33,993 bases of DNA from CAYSSG01 sp964433635 (GCA_964433635.1 CAYSSG010000021.1:1-33993), one strand, 5' to 3'; positions 1 to 9,112 are shown, counted from the first letter of the stretch. Notes: generated by a model not told the origin, from the letters alone. Numbers and translations are program-made.

Positions 1-9
1 GTAATAAAT

Positions 10-40
10 ACCCGAATGTTAACTCGGGTTTTTATTTTAT
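10..40 (+). terminator. Rho-independent terminator of an upstream gene
   Basis: The arms ACCCGA (10-15) and TCGGGT (24-29) pair perfectly around an 8-nt loop and are followed by a T-rich tail (29-40). The tail lies on the + strand side, so it ends a + strand gene located before the window. Positions 41-253 are very AT-rich; I see no gene and no convincing promoter there, although the promoter of the following gene should lie in this stretch. Confidence 0.75.
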
Positions 41-253
41 TAGATCTGATTCTAATAAAATTCAAGCAATTCAATCAAAAATGGTTTTATCTGTTTAAAA
101 GCAATATTTTTAAATTTTGAAACATTTTTGATTAAACTATGATTTCTGCTTCATGAAGCGATTGATTATATTGATTATTATAACTTTATTTGATATAAAA
201 GATATTAAGTTAAGTGCATAATAGCTAAACTATAAAATTAGGAAGAAAGAGTA

Positions 254-1297
254 TTGGATTTAGTAAAAGATAGACAGACAAGATTACTATTACAACTAAT
301 TTTAGGATTAATTATTTTTTGTTACATTGCGAATAGATTAAACTGGATTTTTATCTATTTTAGTCTGGGTCTTTTTCTGGCTTATTTTTTTGGACCTCTC
401 TACCATTTTTTAATTCAAAAGGGTTTAAGGAAGCCCATTGCTATTTTATTAATCTTTGCTATTATTATCTCATTTACCATCTTGATCATTTTTTTTCTCA
501 TACCCAATACCATCAGTGAACTGAATGTATTATATCGGGAAATACCAGGGTTGATAACCGGCGTCCAGAATATGTTGTTATCCTTCGAACCTATCTTCGA
601 TAAAATTGCTGATTCCAATACGCTGGAAACATTCCTCAGGGATATCTTCTCGGAGCTGCAGCAAGGATTGTTGACCTTTTCCAGAACAACAATTTTTACA
701 CTATCATCTTTTGTTACAAAATTTGGGTTCGGCATCATTATTATCCCGCTCATTCTTTATTATTTGCTTATTGATATGGACCTTTTCAAGGATAGTCTTT
801 TGATCTTTGTATCACCCCAAAACAGAGAAGATTTCCGTAATACTGTTATAGAGATTGATCACATTTTAAGCAACTTTGTCCGTGGTCGCTTGATTGTTTG
901 TTTTATCGTAGGTGCTTTGATTACGGTGGGACTGTATTTTTTAAAAGTGAAATTCTATCTGACCATTGGTTTGGTTTCAGGCATCCTTAATTTCATTCCT
1001 TATCTTGGTCCTATCATCGGATGGGTTTTATCGCTATTGTTTATTTTAGGAAAACCTTGGACATCTTACTTATGGATTACTGTCTTATTTGTAGGTATTA
1101 ACCAGATTGAAGCATTATGGTTAGAACCAAAAATTCTTGGCAAGGAATTAGGATTACATCCTTTGACCGTTATTTTTGCAGTGTTAATCTTTGGTGGTCT
1201 TCTAGGATTTTTAGGTATATTATTTGCCATACCATTGGCCGCTGCCTTGAAAGTTATTCTTCGCCGATATTTAGTACAGGAGGAAAAAACAGCTTAA
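254..1297 (+). CDS. AI-2E family transporter (YdiK/PerM-like permease)
   Basis: A 347-residue polytopic membrane protein of the AI-2E transporter (formerly UPF0118/PerM) family. The family architecture is visible: hydrophobic segments in the N-terminal ~90 residues, a soluble central region (about 95-150), then several more membrane segments, including the family-typical stretch with GILNFIPYLGPIIGW and, near the C-terminus, PLTVIFAVLIFGGLLGFLGI. Start is TTG at 254 behind AGGAAG (240-245); no ATG fits better. The stop overlaps the ATG of the following amidase gene by one base (TAATG), so the two are very likely co-translated. The substrate cannot be read from sequence: members have been linked to autoinducer-2 export, Na+/H+ antiport and other cargo. 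Confidence 0.85.
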   Translation: MDLVKDRQTRLLLQLILGLIIFCYIANRLNWIFIYFSLGLFLAYFFGPLYHFLIQKGLRKPIAILLIFAIIISFTILIIFFLIPNTISELNVLYREIPGLITGVQNMLLSFEPIFDKIADSNTLETFLRDIFSELQQGLLTFSRTTIFTLSSFVTKFGFGIIIIPLILYYLLIDMDLFKDSLLIFVSPQNREDFRNTVIEIDHILSNFVRGRLIVCFIVGALITVGLYFLKVKFYLTIGLVSGILNFIPYLGPIIGWVLSLLFILGKPWTSYLWITVLFVGINQIEALWLEPKILGKELGLHPLTVIFAVLIFGGLLGFLGILFAIPLAAALKVILRRYLVQEEKTA

Positions 1298-2814
1298 TGG
1301 GCAAAAAAAAGATAATATTTTGTATTTTATTATACAGTATTTTATTTATCTGTATGCCATCCGATAAACCATGTCTTGCAGAACAGGGAACGATTCAGGT
1401 ATTTTTAGATGGTCATTCTTTAAGTACTGAAATGTCTCCGGTTTTAACTAACGGTCGCCTGTTTCTTCCAGCCAGAGACATTATTGAGGCATTAGGAGGC
1501 AGAATTACCTGGTTTCCGGCATTAAAACTATTGAATATCAAAGTAGGAGAAAGGGAAATCAGCCTGGTGATGGATATTTCTGAGGCAGAGCTCAATGGTA
1601 AGGTAATTTCCTTAGAAACATCACCGCGCATTATCCAGAATAGGGTGATGATCCCGGTGGATGTGATTCACTTATTAATGGATATCGAAATTAACTGGGA
1701 TAAGAATTCAGAGAAATTGAACATGATTCGTCAAAGACCCTTTCTTACGGGTATTAGAAATTATACACATCCTGAAAAGACGCGTATTGTCATTGATATG
1801 TCTGAGCCGACTCCTTATTATGTCAGCACTTTAAATAATCCTGATAGAATTGTAGTCGATGTGAATGGATCTGTCAGTAAATTAGATTCCCAAATGCAGG
1901 AAGTGTTTATTGATGATACATTAATAGACCGTGTCAGGACCGGTCAATTTGACCAGAATACGGCTCGGGTAGTTTTGGATTTAAAAGATAAACTTGAGTA
2001 TCAGGCTTTTGATTTGTCATCACCACAGCGTATTGTCATTGATATTTTAAATCCTGGCGGTCAAATTGCTGAAGAGAATATCTCCGCTGAAATGGTAGAG
2101 GAAACAGTCCTCAGTGGAAAACAGGGAAATGGAGAATTCGTAGTAGTCATTGATCCGGGACATGGAGGTTCCCAACCAGGAGCAATCGGACCAAATGGAT
2201 TAAAAGAAAAGGATGTTGTACTGGATATTTCTTTACAACTAAGAAAAATATTACAAAATGAGGGTTTCACTGTCTATCTGACCAGAGATAAGGATATTGA
2301 CGTTTCTCTGGAAAGAAGGCCTTTAATGGCTTTACAGGAAGAAGCCAGTATTTTCATAAGTGTTCACATTAATTCGGCATTGCAGAAAGGTTCTTCCACT
2401 GCAAGGGGAGTGGAAACTTATGTTTTAAATTCACGATATATCGGAGCATCCGCCAAAGATGTCGCAGACCGGGAGAACAAGGCAAGCCAATATCACAATT
2501 ACGAGGATAACATTCTCAATCAGATCATTGCCGACCTTGAAGAAAGCGCCAGTATTGGTTTTAGCCTGGATTTTGCAGATATTGCTCAGAAGAAGTTAGT
2601 TCAACATACAAATCTGGAGAATAGGGGTGTAAAACAGGCGCCATTCATTGTATTAAAGGGAGTAAATATGGCTGCAATATTAATAGAAGTTGGCTTTATC
2701 TCTAACCCGAATGAAGAGAAACTTCTCAAAACAACCGAATTTAGAGGGAAAATAGCACAGGCACTTGCTCAATCAGTAAAAGAATATACCAGTAACTTGC
2801 CAGAGAATCTATAG
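1297..2814 (+). CDS. N-acetylmuramoyl-L-alanine amidase (CuAO-N + AMIN + Amidase_3)
   Basis: A 505-residue secreted zinc amidase that cleaves the bond between N-acetylmuramic acid and L-alanine in peptidoglycan. From the N-terminus: signal peptide (MGKKK then a hydrophobic run, cleavage near residue 28), copper-amine-oxidase-N-like domain (about 33-145, with RLFLPARDIIEALGG), AMIN domain (about 150-255, likely wall targeting) and Amidase_3 catalytic domain (about 282-500). The zinc ligands and catalytic Glu are all present: H289 in DPGHGG, E304 in GLKEKD, H357 in SVHINS and E464 in LIEVGF. The ATG at 1297 is chosen because CAGGAGG (1278-1284) precedes it and a signal peptide follows; the same frame opens further upstream inside the permease gene, but that extension makes no sense. 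It is followed after 13 nt by a GerMN protein. Role: cell-wall remodelling or division. Confidence 0.93.
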   Translation: MGKKKIIFCILLYSILFICMPSDKPCLAEQGTIQVFLDGHSLSTEMSPVLTNGRLFLPARDIIEALGGRITWFPALKLLNIKVGEREISLVMDISEAELNGKVISLETSPRIIQNRVMIPVDVIHLLMDIEINWDKNSEKLNMIRQRPFLTGIRNYTHPEKTRIVIDMSEPTPYYVSTLNNPDRIVVDVNGSVSKLDSQMQEVFIDDTLIDRVRTGQFDQNTARVVLDLKDKLEYQAFDLSSPQRIVIDILNPGGQIAEENISAEMVEETVLSGKQGNGEFVVVIDPGHGGSQPGAIGPNGLKEKDVVLDISLQLRKILQNEGFTVYLTRDKDIDVSLERRPLMALQEEASIFISVHINSALQKGSSTARGVETYVLNSRYIGASAKDVADRENKASQYHNYEDNILNQIIADLEESASIGFSLDFADIAQKKLVQHTNLENRGVKQAPFIVLKGVNMAAILIEVGFISNPNEEKLLKTTEFRGKIAQALAQSVKEYTSNLPENL

Positions 2815-2827
2815 TCAGAGGTACAAT

Positions 2828-3424
2828 ATGGCACGAAGAAGAAGAAAGAAAAGCATGCTGAAACCTGTTATCAATATCTTAATTATGATTGTTTTGCTTG
2901 TTATTATCTTCTTGCTGGTTCAAAAATTTATTATGCCTCTCTGGCAGAAACAGCCGGTTATTGAGGAGGAGGTCCATGATGAAATTGCACAAAAACCTCC
3001 GATAAAAATTGAAGAGGAAGATGTCCTGCTCTATTTTTCGGATGAAAATGCTGAATACCTTGTTCCGGAACACAGGAAAGTAAATTCCTCCCCTGATGTG
3101 GCAAAATCTGCTGTTATTGAACTTATCAAAGGTCCATACAATCATGAACTCTATCCTACAGTACCGTCGACTACAAAAGTAAACGCCTTATATATTAGTG
3201 ACGGCATTGCTTATGTCGATCTTTCCTCAGATGTGATTAAAGATCATCCCGGTGGAAGCACAGGGGAGTTATTAACCGTCTATTCTATTGTGATGACCCT
3301 AACTTCTTTTCCTGATATTCATAGAGTTCAGATACTTGTTGACGGAAATAGCGGAGAAACCTTAGCAGGCCATCTTGATATCAGTATTCCCCTGGAAAGA
3401 GATGAACATTGGTTGAAAAGATAA
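2828..3424 (+). CDS. Membrane-anchored GerMN-domain protein
   Basis: A 198-residue protein with a basic N-terminus (MARRRRKKS), a single membrane anchor (about residues 15-38) and a C-terminal GerMN domain (about 70-195; segments such as YVDLSSDVIKDHPGGSTGE and VDGNSGETLAGHLDIS). GerMN was named from the spore-germination protein GerM but occurs widely in non-sporulating bacteria, often beside cell-wall amidases as here. There is no lipobox cysteine, so it is a signal-anchored extracytoplasmic protein rather than a lipoprotein. Start ATG at 2828 follows CAGAGG (2816-2821). No other sporulation gene is in the window, so a germination role should not be assumed; a peptidoglycan-associated partner of the upstream amidase is more likely. 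Confidence 0.85.
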   Translation: MARRRRKKSMLKPVINILIMIVLLVIIFLLVQKFIMPLWQKQPVIEEEVHDEIAQKPPIKIEEEDVLLYFSDENAEYLVPEHRKVNSSPDVAKSAVIELIKGPYNHELYPTVPSTTKVNALYISDGIAYVDLSSDVIKDHPGGSTGELLTVYSIVMTLTSFPDIHRVQILVDGNSGETLAGHLDISIPLERDEHWLKR

Positions 3425-3598
3425 CCTGCAGCAGGGAATAAATACTTACAATATTTTCGGAGCAATGTTAACATAGGATGTTTACCTCAGGGAATATTTT
3501 CTGGATAGACAATAACAGATGACAGCACTGAACTTGGGAAAGATCATGTCGTAAATTTGATGAGAATCGTCAGTTTTTGACGGATTCATTAAAAAAAT

Positions 3599-4408
3599 AT
3601 GATGTTAAAAAAAGAGCGTTTAGATAATTTGTTAGTTATTAAGAAATTAATTGATTCGAGAGAGAAAGCCAAAAGATTAATTATGGCTAATCTGGTTTTT
3701 GTTGACGGTGTAAGAGTAAATAAAGCAGGAACCATGTGTCATGTGAATAGCCTCTTAACTATTGAAAAGATTGATGAAAATTATGTCAGCAGAGGTGGTA
3801 AAAAGCTGGAGAAGGCACTGCAGGAATTTGAGATTGAAGTAAAAGGCTGCATAGTGATAGATATCGGTGCATCAACCGGGGGATTTACAGATTGCCTCCT
3901 TCGACATGGAGCTAAAAAAGTATATTGTATTGATGTAGGTTACGGACAACTTGATTGGTCACTGCGCAATGATCCTCGGATCGTGAATCTTGAAAAAACA
4001 AATGCAAGATATCTGAAGAAGGATCAGTTTGATTTTCAATTTGATCTGGCAACAATCGATGTTTCTTTTATTTCTTTAGAAAAAGTATTGCCGGCAGTTA
4101 AGGAATTGTTACTGCCAGAGGGAGAAGTGATTGCCCTGGTGAAACCACAATTTGAAGCCGGAAGAGAGAATGTTAAAAAAGGCGGCATTGTAAAAGATCC
4201 GGATATTCATCAAGAGGTTATTATTCGCCTGGTCGAAAATGTCAAGAATGATTTTCTATTGAAGAATATTACATTTTCTCCCTTAAAAAATTCTCCGGGA
4301 AATATCGAATATTTTATCTATCTGATGAAGAATCAGAAGAATCGTTTCTCTAATAGTATGGGATTAGTCCAGAAAGCAGTTTTGGAAGCACATCAGTTTT
4401 TTAAATAA
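3599..4408 (+). CDS. tlyA: TlyA family rRNA (cytidine-2'-O)-methyltransferase
   Basis: A 269-residue protein, the usual family length, with an N-terminal S4 RNA-binding domain (residues 4-62, RLDNLLVIKKLIDSREKAKR) and an FtsJ/RrmJ-type Rossmann methyltransferase domain. Visible motifs are YVSRGGKKLEKAL at the domain junction, the SAM-binding DIGASTGGFTDCLL, IDVGYGQL, TIDVSFISLEKVLP and LVKPQFEAGRENV. TlyA proteins 2'-O-methylate cytidines in 16S and/or 23S rRNA; the older hemolysin label is misleading. The start is ATG 3599 or the adjacent ATG 3602; neither has a recognisable Shine-Dalgarno, and a small hairpin (3564-3587) sits where one would be. The tlyA-nadK-recN neighbourhood is also common in Firmicutes. 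Confidence 0.92.
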   Translation: MMLKKERLDNLLVIKKLIDSREKAKRLIMANLVFVDGVRVNKAGTMCHVNSLLTIEKIDENYVSRGGKKLEKALQEFEIEVKGCIVIDIGASTGGFTDCLLRHGAKKVYCIDVGYGQLDWSLRNDPRIVNLEKTNARYLKKDQFDFQFDLATIDVSFISLEKVLPAVKELLLPEGEVIALVKPQFEAGRENVKKGGIVKDPDIHQEVIIRLVENVKNDFLLKNITFSPLKNSPGNIEYFIYLMKNQKNRFSNSMGLVQKAVLEAHQFFK

Positions 4409-4458
4409 ATATAAATAAAGCAGAAGAATTGATAAACTCCTCATCAGGAGTGTTTTTG

Positions 4459-5001
4459 TTGTTTTTAACAGGTATAGATAAAAGAATATTTTTACAGGTT
4501 ATTATTTTTTTATCAGGAGGAATTCTATTTCTCCTCCTTTATTTGAAAATAAGAAATCTGATGAATCGCAGTGAAGCCAGAAAAAGATCAACAAGAAGTA
4601 TTCGGGCTGAAAAAACGGCTGAAAAGTGGTTAAGAAGAAATGGTTTTCAAATTCTGGAAAAACAGCAGAGCAGACCTTTAATTATAAAAACAGGGAAGAC
4701 CCAGCACCGATATTGGATCAGAATTGATTTTCTGGTAAAAAAAGGTGGAAAAAAATTTGTCGTAGAAGTAAAAAGCGGCCTGAAGAATAGCCATGTTACC
4801 AATCGGGATACCCGAAGGCAACTGCTGGAGTATTTTCTAGCTTACCAATCTTATGGTATTATTCTATTCGATATGGAACATAGAAAGTTTTCAGAAATTA
4901 AATTCGTTTTACCCTTTTTTCATTCCAGATGGATAGAAAATTCAATATTTTTTCTATCCGGAGCCCTTATCGTTTTGTTGGGAATTTATCTGCTGGGATA
5001 A
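4459..5001 (+). CDS. Membrane protein with PD-(D/E)XK nuclease-like core
   Basis: About 180 residues with a membrane segment at each end (an N-terminal run containing QVIIFLSGGILFLLLYL; a C-terminal run containing IFFLSGALIVLLGIYLLG) enclosing a soluble domain. That domain has the signature of the PD-(D/E)XK fold seen in YraN/Holliday-resolvase-like and NERD-like proteins: an early Glu in AEKTAEKWLRRNGFQIL, the Asp of RIDFLVKKGGKKF, then VVEVKSG as the ExK element. I do not recognise a named family, so nuclease activity is inferred from motif spacing only. The TTG at 4459 is preferred because AGGAG (4446-4450) is 8 nt upstream; TTG 4456 is also possible, and an upstream TTG at 4429 lacks a ribosome binding site. 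It lies between tlyA and nadK. Confidence 0.68.
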   Translation: MFLTGIDKRIFLQVIIFLSGGILFLLLYLKIRNLMNRSEARKRSTRSIRAEKTAEKWLRRNGFQILEKQQSRPLIIKTGKTQHRYWIRIDFLVKKGGKKFVVEVKSGLKNSHVTNRDTRRQLLEYFLAYQSYGIILFDMEHRKFSEIKFVLPFFHSRWIENSIFFLSGALIVLLGIYLLG

Positions 5002-5013
5002 GGAGAGAGAGTG

Positions 5014-5889
5014 ATGTATATAAAAAAAGTGGGATTAGTGGTCAATGATGAGAAAGACCACGATCTGGAAATAACCCAAAAACTGATTAAGGATTTACAG
5101 AAAAATGATATTGAGATATTTGCTTCTAAAAGCATCGCCTCTCGTCTTAAACAATTTCATAAAATTGGCATCTTAGCATCTCCCTATAGACAGATTGATA
5201 TGATTTTTTCATTGGGAGGAGATGGAACACTGCTCAGAGCCGCTAGATTAGTTTCACCTTATGGAATTCCCGTTTGCGGAGTGAATTTGGGAGGACTCGG
5301 TTTTTTAACTCAAATCAATGTATTAGAATTAAGGCATTATCTTGAGTATATACTGAACAATGCTCACCAGATCGAAGAAAGAATGATGCTCTCCGGATAT
5401 ATTGTCAGAGACGAGAAAACAATCGGAAAATTCCATTGTCTGAATGATATTGTGGTCGCAAAAAAATTATTTGCCAGGCTGATTCATTTGGAAACCTATA
5501 TCAATGATGAATATGTGATCCATTATGCAGCTGATGGATTGATTATTTCTACTTCTACAGGCTCCACTGCTTATTCCCTCTCGGCAGGAGGACCCATAGT
5601 GTATCCCAGCATCAAAACGATGGTTATTACGCCAATATGCCCCCACACCCTTTCAGGAAGAGCCCTGGTGATTAATCACAGTGACATCTTTAAGGTTATC
5701 GTCAAATCCAAAGAGAAGGAAGTTATGTTAACAGTAGATGGACAACAGGGTTTTGATCTCAGAGAGAATGATGGGATTATTATTCAAGAGTCAAAATACA
5801 AAACGCGTTTAGTTACTTTCCCGGAAAAGAGTTTTTATGGTATTTTGAGGAAAAAACTGAAGTGGAGTGGCAGGGTTATTTATGAATAG
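5014..5889 (+). CDS. nadK: NAD kinase
   Basis: A cytoplasmic kinase of 291 residues that phosphorylates NAD+ to NADP+. Family hallmarks are all readable: the GGDG motif in SLGGDGTLLRAARL with its catalytic Asp, NLGGLGFLT, the NAD-binding LNDIVV (NE/ND motif), the glycine-rich ADGLIISTSTGSTAYSLSAGGP, and ITPICPHTLSGRALV. ATG 5014 is taken as start because AGGAG (5001-5005) lies 8 nt upstream; GTG 5011 is immediately before it and cannot be excluded. It follows the PD-(D/E)XK-like gene by a few nucleotides and is 24 nt before recN, an order (tlyA, nadK, recN) conserved in many Gram-positive-type genomes. Confidence 0.95.
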   Translation: MYIKKVGLVVNDEKDHDLEITQKLIKDLQKNDIEIFASKSIASRLKQFHKIGILASPYRQIDMIFSLGGDGTLLRAARLVSPYGIPVCGVNLGGLGFLTQINVLELRHYLEYILNNAHQIEERMMLSGYIVRDEKTIGKFHCLNDIVVAKKLFARLIHLETYINDEYVIHYAADGLIISTSTGSTAYSLSAGGPIVYPSIKTMVITPICPHTLSGRALVINHSDIFKVIVKSKEKEVMLTVDGQQGFDLRENDGIIIQESKYKTRLVTFPEKSFYGILRKKLKWSGRVIYE

Positions 5890-5913
5890 AAAAAGAAGGG
5901 GTGTTCTTTATTC

Positions 5914-7671
5914 ATGCTTTCCTATCTAAAGATCAGCAATTTTGCCTTGATTGAAGAGCTTGAAATTGAATTTGAGGAAGGACTTAATGTGATTACCGGG
6001 GAGACGGGTGCGGGCAAATCAATGATTATTGAATCCATCAATGTCATTCTGGGCAGTGCAGTTCATGATAATCTGATCAAAAGTAATGCTGATTTTTTGG
6101 AAGTTGAGGCTTTGTTCAGAATCCATTCAATTCAGCAAAGAAAATTAGAAGAAGTAGAAGAAGTCAGTGATATTCTCTCCCATCAAAATCAGGTCGTTAT
6201 CAGACGACAGGTTCATCGCAAGAAAAAGAACAAGTGCTGGATAAACAACCATCTTGTTACGCTTTCTCTTCTTCAATCAATCGGTAATAGATTGGTTGAT
6301 CTACATGGACAACACAGTCACCAATCCTTACTTCATGTTGAAGAACATATCGATTTGGTTGATAACCTTGGCGATAATGCTTTCTTTCGAAAAAAGGAAT
6401 TGTTGAACAATTATTTCTTGGAATGGCAATCAAAAACAAAGTTAATCAAGCAGCTTTTACAGAAGCGTATGGATAATTTATCAAAGAAGGATTATTTTTT
6501 ATATCAACTTAAAGAAATAGAAGATGCCAGGATAAAAGCATGGGAAGATAAAGAACTGGAAGAGAAGATCAATATTGTCCGCCATACGGTTCAGATAAAA
6601 GAAATCATGGAGATAGCGAATATTTCCTTGTATGAGGGAGGGGCAGAAGGAGAAACTTCTGTACGTGATATTATCAATAAGCTGATCAGTCAATTTCAGA
6701 GCATTGCTGATTTAAACCAGAAGATCAAATTTATCACTGAACAACTCACAGAAATACAATTTAAAATTGAGGATATAGCCGATCAGATTATTGATTACAA
6801 AGACAGCATTGATTTTGATGAGAAACAATTGCAGGAACTGGAAGACAGACTCAATCTGATTAATCATCTGAAACAGAAATATGGCCTGAAGTTAGAAGAA
6901 CTATTACATTATCAGGACACATTACAACAAGAGGTGAACAGTATTGAAGATGATCAGAATAAGATAGAAAAATTAAAAGAAGCGATAGAAGAAGATGAAA
7001 AAAAGTTAGCACAATTATCTTTAGAATTAAGTCACCAGCGAAGTATCATTTCCAAAAGGCTGGAAAAAGAGATTACCGAAGAATTGAATGACCTTCATAT
7101 GAAAAACTGCTGTTTTATCATTAAAATTGAACAAAAAGAGGAAGATAACGGAATTAAAATTGGGGACAGGCGATTAAAAATGACTCCTAAAGGAGTTGAT
7201 TTTATTGAATTTTTTATCTCTCCAAATCCCGGAGAGAATGTCAAGCCATTGGCTGAAATTGTATCTGGCGGTGAGGTCTCCAGGATTATGCTGGGCCTTA
7301 AATCTGTATTGAGTAAAGCAGATTATATTCCTACTATGATTTTTGACGAAATTGACAGCGGAGTTGGGGCTCGTTTAGGAGAGATTATTGCCCAAAAACT
7401 TTTAAAAATATCTCAATACCATCAGATAATAGCTGTTACCCATCTACCTCAAATTGCCAGTCGAGCCAAGCAGCATCTTTTTATCAGTAAATATGTGCAT
7501 CATGATAAAACCGGGATCCTGTTTAAGAGACTATCCGGCAATGAGCAGGTGGAAGAAATTGCACACATGCTTGATGGAGAGAAATACGGGTCGATAAGCA
7601 TTGAACATGCCAGAAAAATGTTAAACCGTGAGGAGATTTTGGAAGATGAAAAAAGAATCGAAAAAAAATAA
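5914..7671 (+). CDS. recN: DNA repair protein RecN
   Basis: A 585-residue SMC-like ATPase acting early in double-strand-break repair. The N-terminal head carries Walker A GETGAGKS (about residues 29-36) in ITGETGAGKSMIIESINVILG, followed by the RecN-typical LVDLHGQHSHQSLLH. The centre (about 150-380) is rich in charged heptad-like sequence expected of the short coiled coil. The C-terminal head has the ABC signature VSGGEVSRIMLGLKSVL, Walker B MIFDEIDSGVGARLG and the H-loop VTHLPQIAS. Length is slightly above the common 550-570. ATG 5914 has a rather distant AAGAAGGGG (5892-5900). Its 3' end overlaps the sigma-54 activator gene by 26 nt. Confidence 0.95.
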   Translation: MLSYLKISNFALIEELEIEFEEGLNVITGETGAGKSMIIESINVILGSAVHDNLIKSNADFLEVEALFRIHSIQQRKLEEVEEVSDILSHQNQVVIRRQVHRKKKNKCWINNHLVTLSLLQSIGNRLVDLHGQHSHQSLLHVEEHIDLVDNLGDNAFFRKKELLNNYFLEWQSKTKLIKQLLQKRMDNLSKKDYFLYQLKEIEDARIKAWEDKELEEKINIVRHTVQIKEIMEIANISLYEGGAEGETSVRDIINKLISQFQSIADLNQKIKFITEQLTEIQFKIEDIADQIIDYKDSIDFDEKQLQELEDRLNLINHLKQKYGLKLEELLHYQDTLQQEVNSIEDDQNKIEKLKEAIEEDEKKLAQLSLELSHQRSIISKRLEKEITEELNDLHMKNCCFIIKIEQKEEDNGIKIGDRRLKMTPKGVDFIEFFISPNPGENVKPLAEIVSGGEVSRIMLGLKSVLSKADYIPTMIFDEIDSGVGARLGEIIAQKLLKISQYHQIIAVTHLPQIASRAKQHLFISKYVHHDKTGILFKRLSGNEQVEEIAHMLDGEKYGSISIEHARKMLNREEILEDEKRIEKK

Positions 7672-9112
7672 CGATTCTCTTCTCCGGGAAATAGATAAGC
7701 AGAAAGAGATATTGATGACCTTAAAGGCAATCATTAATTTTACTGATGATGCAATATCTGTAGTGAATGAAAGAGGAATTCATACAATAGTCAATGATGC
7801 TTACACCAGGTTAATCGGTTTAACGGAAAAAGATGTCCTGGGAAAGTCTTCCAGTGTGGATATTGCCGAGGGTGAGAGCATGCATTTGAAGGTACTAAAA
7901 ACCAGACAGCCTGTTCGTGGTGTCAGGATGAAGGTTGGTCCCAATAAAAAAGAGGTACTTGTAAATGTTGCTCCTGTCATTGTCAATGGAGAATTAAAAG
8001 GAAGCGTTGCGGTTATTCACGACCTATCAGAGATCAGGAATTTAAAGGAGGAATTAAACCAGGTTAAAACAAGGGTACGTCACCTGGAAGCCAAGTATAC
8101 CTTTGATGATATTGTTGGAAAAAGCCGGTCCATGATTATTGCCAAGGAGCAGGCTCTCAAAGCTGCCCAAACACCCGCTACTGTATTACTGCATGGAGAG
8201 AGTGGAACTGGCAAAGAGCTTTTTGCCCATGCCATTCATAATCACAGTTCCAGAAAAAATAGACAGTTTATTCGTGTTAACTGTTCTGCTTTAACTGAAA
8301 CTCTTCTGGAAAGTGAACTTTTTGGATATGAAAGCGGCGCTTTCACTGGAGCCAGTAAAAAAGGCCGCAAGGGTCTATTTGAAGAAGCAGACCGGGGGAC
8401 TATTTTCCTGGATGAAATCGGAATGATGAGCCCGAATTTACAGGCAAAATTACTAAGAGTATTGCAGGAAAAGGAAATCACAAGAGTTGGAAGCAATGAA
8501 CCTGTCAATATCGATGTCAGAATTATTTCCGCAACGAATATCAATCTTGAAGAGGCAGTCAAGCATGGCCATTTTAGAGAAGATCTATACTACAGGCTTT
8601 ATGTCATTCCAATTTTTATTCCCCCATTAAGAGAAAGAAAGGAAGATATTGCCCCGCTGGTTACAAATATTATCAGAAAGTGTAATCAGGAATTCGGGCG
8701 GAATATTAAGGATGTGTCACAGGAAGCGGTCAAGTTACTTTTAGATTATCAGTGGCCCGGTAACATTCGAGAATTGGAAAATGTGGTTGAAAGAGCCGTA
8801 ATAAACATGAAAGTCAATGAAGTTTTGCTGCAGAAAATTCATCTTCCCGAATTTATCAATCTGAGCGGTCAAAGAATAAAAGAGGATGAGAAAACTGTCT
8901 TTAGTGACAGGAATGAGATTTCCGGCAATTACGGAACAGGATTACAGGAAATAAAAAAAGAAACTGAAAGAAGTGTTATTATCAGAACTCTGAGGAAACA
9001 CAAAGGAGATTTTCATAAAACCGCTCAGGATTTAGATATCAGTATACGTACATTGTATTATAAGATGCGAAAATACCAGATAAAAAAAATAGTTGATTTT
9101 AAGTCTGATTAA
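7646..9112 (+). CDS. Sigma-54-dependent transcriptional activator (PAS-AAA+-Fis HTH)
   Basis: A 488-residue enhancer-binding protein that uses ATP hydrolysis to open promoters bound by sigma-54 RNA polymerase. Domains: PAS sensor (about 22-125), short coiled-coil linker (about 125-145), AAA+ domain (about 150-375) and Fis-type helix-turn-helix (about 440-485, HKGDFHKTAQDLDISIRTLYYKM). Walker A is GESGTGKE (184-191), the sigma-54-contacting loop GAFTGA is intact (231-236), Walker B is GTIFLDEIG, and PLRERKEDI and WPGNIRELENV are present. ATG 7646 follows AGGAG (7631-7635); a GTG at 7628 is an alternative. The start lies 26 nt inside recN. A good -24/-12 promoter stands 300 bp downstream before the butyrate kinase operon, so this is the likely activator of that operon, like Bacillus BkdR. 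There is no receiver domain, so the signal is probably a ligand sensed by PAS. Confidence 0.93.
   Translation: MKKESKKNNDSLLREIDKQKEILMTLKAIINFTDDAISVVNERGIHTIVNDAYTRLIGLTEKDVLGKSSSVDIAEGESMHLKVLKTRQPVRGVRMKVGPNKKEVLVNVAPVIVNGELKGSVAVIHDLSEIRNLKEELNQVKTRVRHLEAKYTFDDIVGKSRSMIIAKEQALKAAQTPATVLLHGESGTGKELFAHAIHNHSSRKNRQFIRVNCSALTETLLESELFGYESGAFTGASKKGRKGLFEEADRGTIFLDEIGMMSPNLQAKLLRVLQEKEITRVGSNEPVNIDVRIISATNINLEEAVKHGHFREDLYYRLYVIPIFIPPLRERKEDIAPLVTNIIRKCNQEFGRNIKDVSQEAVKLLLDYQWPGNIRELENVVERAVINMKVNEVLLQKIHLPEFINLSGQRIKEDEKTVFSDRNEISGNYGTGLQEIKKETERSVIIRTLRKHKGDFHKTAQDLDISIRTLYYKMRKYQIKKIVDFKSD

Noticed and set aside
2828..3424. GerMN protein as evidence for sporulation
   Set aside because: The domain is widespread outside spore formers and no other sporulation gene is present in the window.
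3577..3603. TTGACG ... TATGAT as a promoter for tlyA
   Set aside because: Spacing is 15 nt, and transcription would start inside the coding region, after the conserved S4 N-terminus.
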